From the NCBI GenBank assembly GCA_913042065.1, contig CAJWKB010000032.1, forward strand, positions 1 to 9,963: a stretch of 9,963 nucleotides of DNA, in the 5' to 3' direction. The notes under the pieces are model-generated. The model did not search any database. It was not told the origin of the DNA and worked only from the letters and a program-made list of their open reading frames with translations. Of the stretch, positions 7,397-9,963 are shown piece by piece; the first letter of the stretch is position 1; every line of letters starts with the position of its first letter. The stretch is from an uncultured Alphaproteobacteria bacterium (GTDB taxonomy: Bacteria; Pseudomonadota; Alphaproteobacteria; Puniceispirillales; Puniceispirillaceae). Position numbers and translations under genes: made by a program.

Positions 7397-8560
7397 ATGG
7401 ATTGGCGTACAAAACTTCTGGATCCCACGCCTCGGTCACGACGCGATTACAAATCGCTGGCAACGCCTGTTTACCGCGGCTCAACAGTGGTTTTTGACGA
7501 TCAGGAGTCTGTCCGTGATGGCTGGCAACAGGAAAAACATGGCTATTCCTACGGGCTGTATGGAACGCCAACATCACTTGAGCTTGCAGCACGGATCACG
7601 CATCTGGAGGGCGCGCATAACAGCTTCATCGTGCCAGGTGGACAGGCAGCAATTGCCCTTGTTTACATGGCCTATTGCCGTGCTGGCAGTCATGCGCTGG
7701 TACCGTTTTCCGCCTATGGACCCAACAAAGAAATGGCCGAGGGCATCCTGCGTAATTTTGGCGTGGAGGTTGAGGCCTATGACCCACTCATTGGCTCTGA
7801 CATCACGTCCCTGATCCGGAATAACACAAGCCTGATCTGGTGTGAGAGTCCGGGGTCGGTAACAATGGAAATTCAGGATGTGCCAGCAATCGTGACGGCA
7901 GCGCATGAAAGCGGTGTCGCCGTCGCACTCGACAATACCTATGCCGCTGGGGTGATGTTTGACGCCTTCCATCACGGTGTTGATGTCAGCATTCAGGCAC
8001 TGACAAAATATATTGGCGGCCATAGCGACTTGCTTCTTGGTTCGGTTTCAGTGCGCGATGAGAGCGCCTATGAAATGATTGGGCCGGTCTATCGGCAGTT
8101 GGGGCTGGCCGTCTCACCAGATGACTGCAGCCTCGCTTTGCGCGGATTACAGACTTTGGCCGTGCGGCTGTCTCAGCTTGAAACATCAACGCTGGAAGTC
8201 GCCAATTGGCTGACGAAAAATCCACACATCGCCGCAGTCTATCATCCGGCGCTACCATCTTGCCCGGGACATGCGCAGTGGAAGCGTGATTTTACCGGCT
8301 CGGCCAGCGTCTTTTCCTTTCTGTTCAAAGCTCACTGCTCAGCCCAACAGGCACAGGATTTTCTCAATAGATTGGAGATTTTCAAGATCGGTCTGAGCTG
8401 GGGAGGGGTGAACAGTCTCGCCGTAGTCTATCCAGATATTGATCGGCCAGGACAGGATTTTGGCGGACGTCTTGTGCGCCTCAACATCGGTCTAGAAACA
8501 CCCTCGGATCTGATTGCTGATCTCGAGGCGGCGCTTGCCGAGTTACCATCAGTAAGGTAG
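7397..8560 (+). CDS. metC: Cystathionine beta-lyase (PLP-dependent Cys/Met metabolism family)
   Basis: 387 residues, standard for the family. Cystathionine beta-lyase cleaves cystathionine to homocysteine, pyruvate and ammonia in methionine synthesis. Visible landmarks are the N-terminal substrate region with Tyr52 (Y-G-L-Y-G-T-P-T), a PGGQAA loop (80-85) for the cofactor phosphate, Asp179 in ALDNTYAAG pairing with the pyridine nitrogen, PLP-binding Lys204 in ALTKYIGGHSD, the SWGGVNSL segment (334-341), and Arg361 in LVRLNIGLE for the substrate carboxylate. The arginine that follows the tyrosine in E. coli MetC (Y-x-R) is Leu54 here. The start has an excellent AAGGAG site and a promoter-like element upstream. 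The gene is monocistronic as far as visible. Other C-S lyases or cystathionine gamma-lyase of the same fold cannot be excluded, but overall resemblance favours MetC. Confidence 0.88.
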   Translation: MDWRTKLLDPTPRSRRDYKSLATPVYRGSTVVFDDQESVRDGWQQEKHGYSYGLYGTPTSLELAARITHLEGAHNSFIVPGGQAAIALVYMAYCRAGSHALVPFSAYGPNKEMAEGILRNFGVEVEAYDPLIGSDITSLIRNNTSLIWCESPGSVTMEIQDVPAIVTAAHESGVAVALDNTYAAGVMFDAFHHGVDVSIQALTKYIGGHSDLLLGSVSVRDESAYEMIGPVYRQLGLAVSPDDCSLALRGLQTLAVRLSQLETSTLEVANWLTKNPHIAAVYHPALPSCPGHAQWKRDFTGSASVFSFLFKAHCSAQQAQDFLNRLEIFKIGLSWGGVNSLAVVYPDIDRPGQDFGGRLVRLNIGLETPSDLIADLEAALAELPSVR

Positions 8561-8625
8561 CAGCACGCATAAAGCCTACAGCGTCGGCGACGTGCCCCCT
8601 ACATCTACATATCATGACTGAAGCT

Positions 8626-8997
8626 TTATTTATCCTCAGCGTCCTTAAATGCTTTCACAAGACTTGCAATTGTTTTAGTGCCGCCGGGATCATAGCGACA
8701 ATCCATGGCAGTAGAGCAGAAGTCACCAGCCATATTATAAACACCGAGAATTGTCTTGTTTGCACCTTTGTAAACACATATCTGCTTACCTTTATAAACG
8801 GTCTTATTGGCAAGCCGGCAGGTTGTCATCTTCGGTGAATTCGAAATGCCCCGCCAAATTTTCTGCATTTTTTCGAAGCCAAGTCCGAAACCACTTTTGT
8901 GTTCCTGACTAATCGCTGATTGTGGCAAAAAGAAAATAAGGTAGAAAACGACTACAAATTTTTGAATTTTTTTACAATTTATCGGCAAACAGAGCAC
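8626..8997 (-). CDS. Small secreted protein with four cysteines, unknown function
   Basis: About 123 residues, with no family I can name. The N-terminus reads as a Sec signal peptide: a charged n-region with K-K-I-Q-K, a hydrophobic core FVVVFYLIFFLP, and a probable cleavage after the S-A-I-S-Q region, giving a mature domain of about 90 residues in the periplasm or outside. The mature part has four cysteines (60, 74, 94, 100), enough for two disulfides, in the pattern C-x13-C-x19-C-x5-C, with a conspicuous ICVYKGANKTI segment and a C-R-Y-D-P-G-G stretch. I chose GTG at 8997 because AAAAAAGG (9014-9007) lies nine bases upstream; the frame remains open to a TTG at 9018. An ATG at 8999 is better spaced but out of frame and stops after six codons. 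It converges with metC across a 65-bp gap. The signal peptide and regular cysteine spacing argue for a real gene. Confidence 0.72.
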   Translation of the reverse strand: MLCLPINCKKIQKFVVVFYLIFFLPQSAISQEHKSGFGLGFEKMQKIWRGISNSPKMTTCRLANKTVYKGKQICVYKGANKTILGVYNMAGDFCSTAMDCRYDPGGTKTIASLVKAFKDAEDK

Positions 8998-9146
8998 ATC
9001 ACTTAACCTTTTTTGCAAGCAAGAAGACGTTTAAATTTGCACGGAGTATGGCGTAGTCTTAATAGCTTTAATCTAAGTTGTCATTAGTTTTCTAAACATA
9101 AATATTAAATTGATTTGCTTAAAAGGTCACAAAGCAATTCTCGATC

Positions 9147-9163
9147 CTAAAATGACATTTTAG
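9147..9163. promoter_or_regulatory. Perfect 17-bp palindrome, possible operator
   Basis: CTAAAATG (9147-9154) and CATTTTAG (9156-9163) are perfect inverted arms around a single A. The one-base centre makes a dimeric repressor site likelier than an RNA hairpin. It lies about 150 bp upstream of the start of the secreted-protein gene on the minus strand. No regulator can be assigned. Confidence 0.4.
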
Positions 9164-9220
9164 ATTACTTCACCGGAGCCTATGTTGAACATTTGGCTAG
9201 CGATGATCTAACTATGCTAA

Positions 9221-9235
9221 TGCGTTTTTAACGCA
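9221..9235. repeat. Perfect 15-bp inverted repeat
   Basis: TGCGTT (9221-9226) and AACGCA (9230-9235) flank TTT. The 6-base stem with a 3-base loop could fold as RNA. There is no T tract after it on the plus strand, and its minus-strand complement lacks one too, so it is not a typical intrinsic terminator. Its function is unknown. Confidence 0.35.
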
Positions 9236-9380
9236 GTGGACAAGGGACTGCACATAAACAAGAAAGATGTCTGTAAAACGTCTTTTGTTTTATGATATCT
9301 TGAAGGTGAATAAGCCAATACGATCCTCAGCAATGGATTTTTGTGACGAGGTGACTTGTCTTATCCATATTAATTGGCGT

Positions 9381-9868
9381 TCAGGTTTCATCATAGCGAT
9401 CCTTGAACGTCACCTTCATCAGATGCGTGCCAGTTGGCGGAGTTATGTCGTTATGCCAGCAAAAAACTGCACTATATGGAAAGGCGCGGTTGATCTATCT
9501 GGTTGCGGAGCATAGTCAAGTGCGTCCTCGAGAAAAGTCTCAGTTTCAGCTCCGGTCATATCTATCTCGACAAGTGTAATGGTGATGTGCGACAAGTCGT
9601 AAAGGTCAGCCATGGTAAGGGCGCCCATGGCAATATCTGTTCTGACACAACCACCGCTCTGCATTGCAATATAACTGGGCTTTGCCATCGCACAAATTGC
9701 ATCCACCGACAACATGGAGATGTTTGACCCGTTCCTTAAAGTATCTACCAGCGCACAAATTTTAGAACGCTTTTCCCAAAGAATACGTGACAGACATAGA
9801 TTTTCCGTAACCTCACCCGCTTTCACTGTGCGCATCTCGTCGAATTTGAAATTTAAAGACACAAGCAA
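9381..9868 (-). pseudogene. Probable frameshifted remnant of an unidentified gene
   Basis: The minus strand has an open frame of about 141 codons from a TTG at 9868 to a stop at 9443 (an internal ATG at 9835 is the first ordinary start). It contains protein-like stretches such as MADLYDLSHITITLVEIDM. It stops just after a run of six T residues on the coding strand (9466-9461). Stepping one base back at that point gives a frame, open since a TAG near 9500, that continues FCWHNDITPPTGTHLM and then KVTFKDRYDET to a TGA at 9381. The smooth continuation suggests one ancestral gene broken by a single-base loss, or a sequencing error in the homopolymer. No good Shine-Dalgarno sequence precedes either start and I recognise no family. 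The whole could still be noncoding. Confidence 0.35.
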
Positions 9869-9899
9869 TAGTGCGGTATCAGCATCCTACCTCACGATA

Positions 9900-9920
9900 G
9901 AAAGCTTGGGATAAGCTTTC
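9900..9920. repeat. Perfect 8-bp stem-loop at the right edge
   Basis: GAAAGCTT (9900-9907) and AAGCTTTC (9913-9920) are perfect inverted arms with a 5-base loop GGGAT. Neither strand has a T tract after the stem, so it is not a standard intrinsic terminator. It lies just upstream of the frameshifted minus-strand frame and could be an operator or a leader hairpin. The flanking 9921-9963 shows nothing I can call. Confidence 0.4.
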
Positions 9921-9963
9921 AATCAAGTGAACTTTTGACCCAAAATTTAGTGAAGTTACACGA

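Larger units (their letters stand above)
8998..9380. other. AT-rich intergenic stretch without a supported gene
   Basis: I find no convincing coding region here on either strand. A short plus-strand frame beginning at 9267 overlaps the frameshifted remnant and has no Shine-Dalgarno sequence or recognisable protein character. The stretch holds the leader of the secreted-protein gene at its left end and two perfect short palindromes (9147-9163 and 9221-9235), listed separately. Confidence 0.5.

Noticed and set aside
9267..9515. Plus-strand open frame of 82 codons in the right-hand AT-rich stretch
   Set aside because: It overlaps the more protein-like minus-strand frame, has no properly spaced Shine-Dalgarno sequence, and shows no motif, signal peptide or recognisable composition.
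1..9963. CRISPR array, tRNA or rRNA gene, transposase, phage genes, toxin-antitoxin pair or defence island
   Set aside because: I looked on both strands and found no regularly spaced repeats, cloverleaf-like sequences, transposase motifs, terminal inverted repeats or defence-protein motifs.

Overview
The window looks like a chromosomal segment of an alphaproteobacterium, plausibly a marine one of moderate G+C such as the SAR116 type. This is an inference from gene content: an ScfR/RamB-type short-chain fatty acyl regulator, a non-pyrrolysine MttB-family methyltransferase, an alphaproteobacterial-style cystathionine beta-lyase and a small secreted cysteine protein. No rRNA, tRNA, insertion sequence or CRISPR array was found, and no marker gene in the window fixes the taxonomy.

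Layout. Positions 1-17 hold the first codons of a leftward gene that leaves the window. It is divergent from a complete rightward regulator (157-1563) of the XRE-HTH plus IrrE-like plus C-terminal Cys-cluster family. An AT-rich inverted repeat (108-130) lies between them and is the likely operator. The regulator's stop codon interlocks with the stop of a leftward MttB-superfamily methyltransferase (1560-3140). Upstream of that gene on the same strand is a dimethylarginine dimethylaminohydrolase (3267-4052), and the two probably form a methylated-amine catabolic unit. Divergent from it runs an epoxide hydrolase (4196-5341), which converges with 17 bp to spare on a leftward ABC-F ATPase (5359-7254). 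A divergent intergenic region with a recognisable promoter then leads to a rightward cystathionine beta-lyase (7397-8560).

The right end (8561-9963) is AT-richer and gene-poor. It carries a small secreted four-cysteine protein on the minus strand (8626-8997), an intergenic stretch with two perfect short palindromes, a probable frameshifted remnant of an unidentified gene on the minus strand (9381-9868), and a perfect 8-bp stem-loop (9900-9920).

How they fit together. DDAH would release dimethylamine and citrulline from methylated arginine, and the MttB-like enzyme would take a methyl group from a quaternary amine. Both are nitrogen and one-carbon salvage from methylated amines. The fatty acyl regulator probably controls the gene cut off at the left edge rather than the genes to its right. 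The epoxide hydrolase, ABC-F factor and MetC look like ordinary independent housekeeping or accessory genes. I see no defence system or clearly novel multi-gene system. The items most worth a second look are the ddaH/mttB-like pair, the secreted cysteine protein, the frameshifted remnant, and the palindromes in the right-hand AT-rich part.
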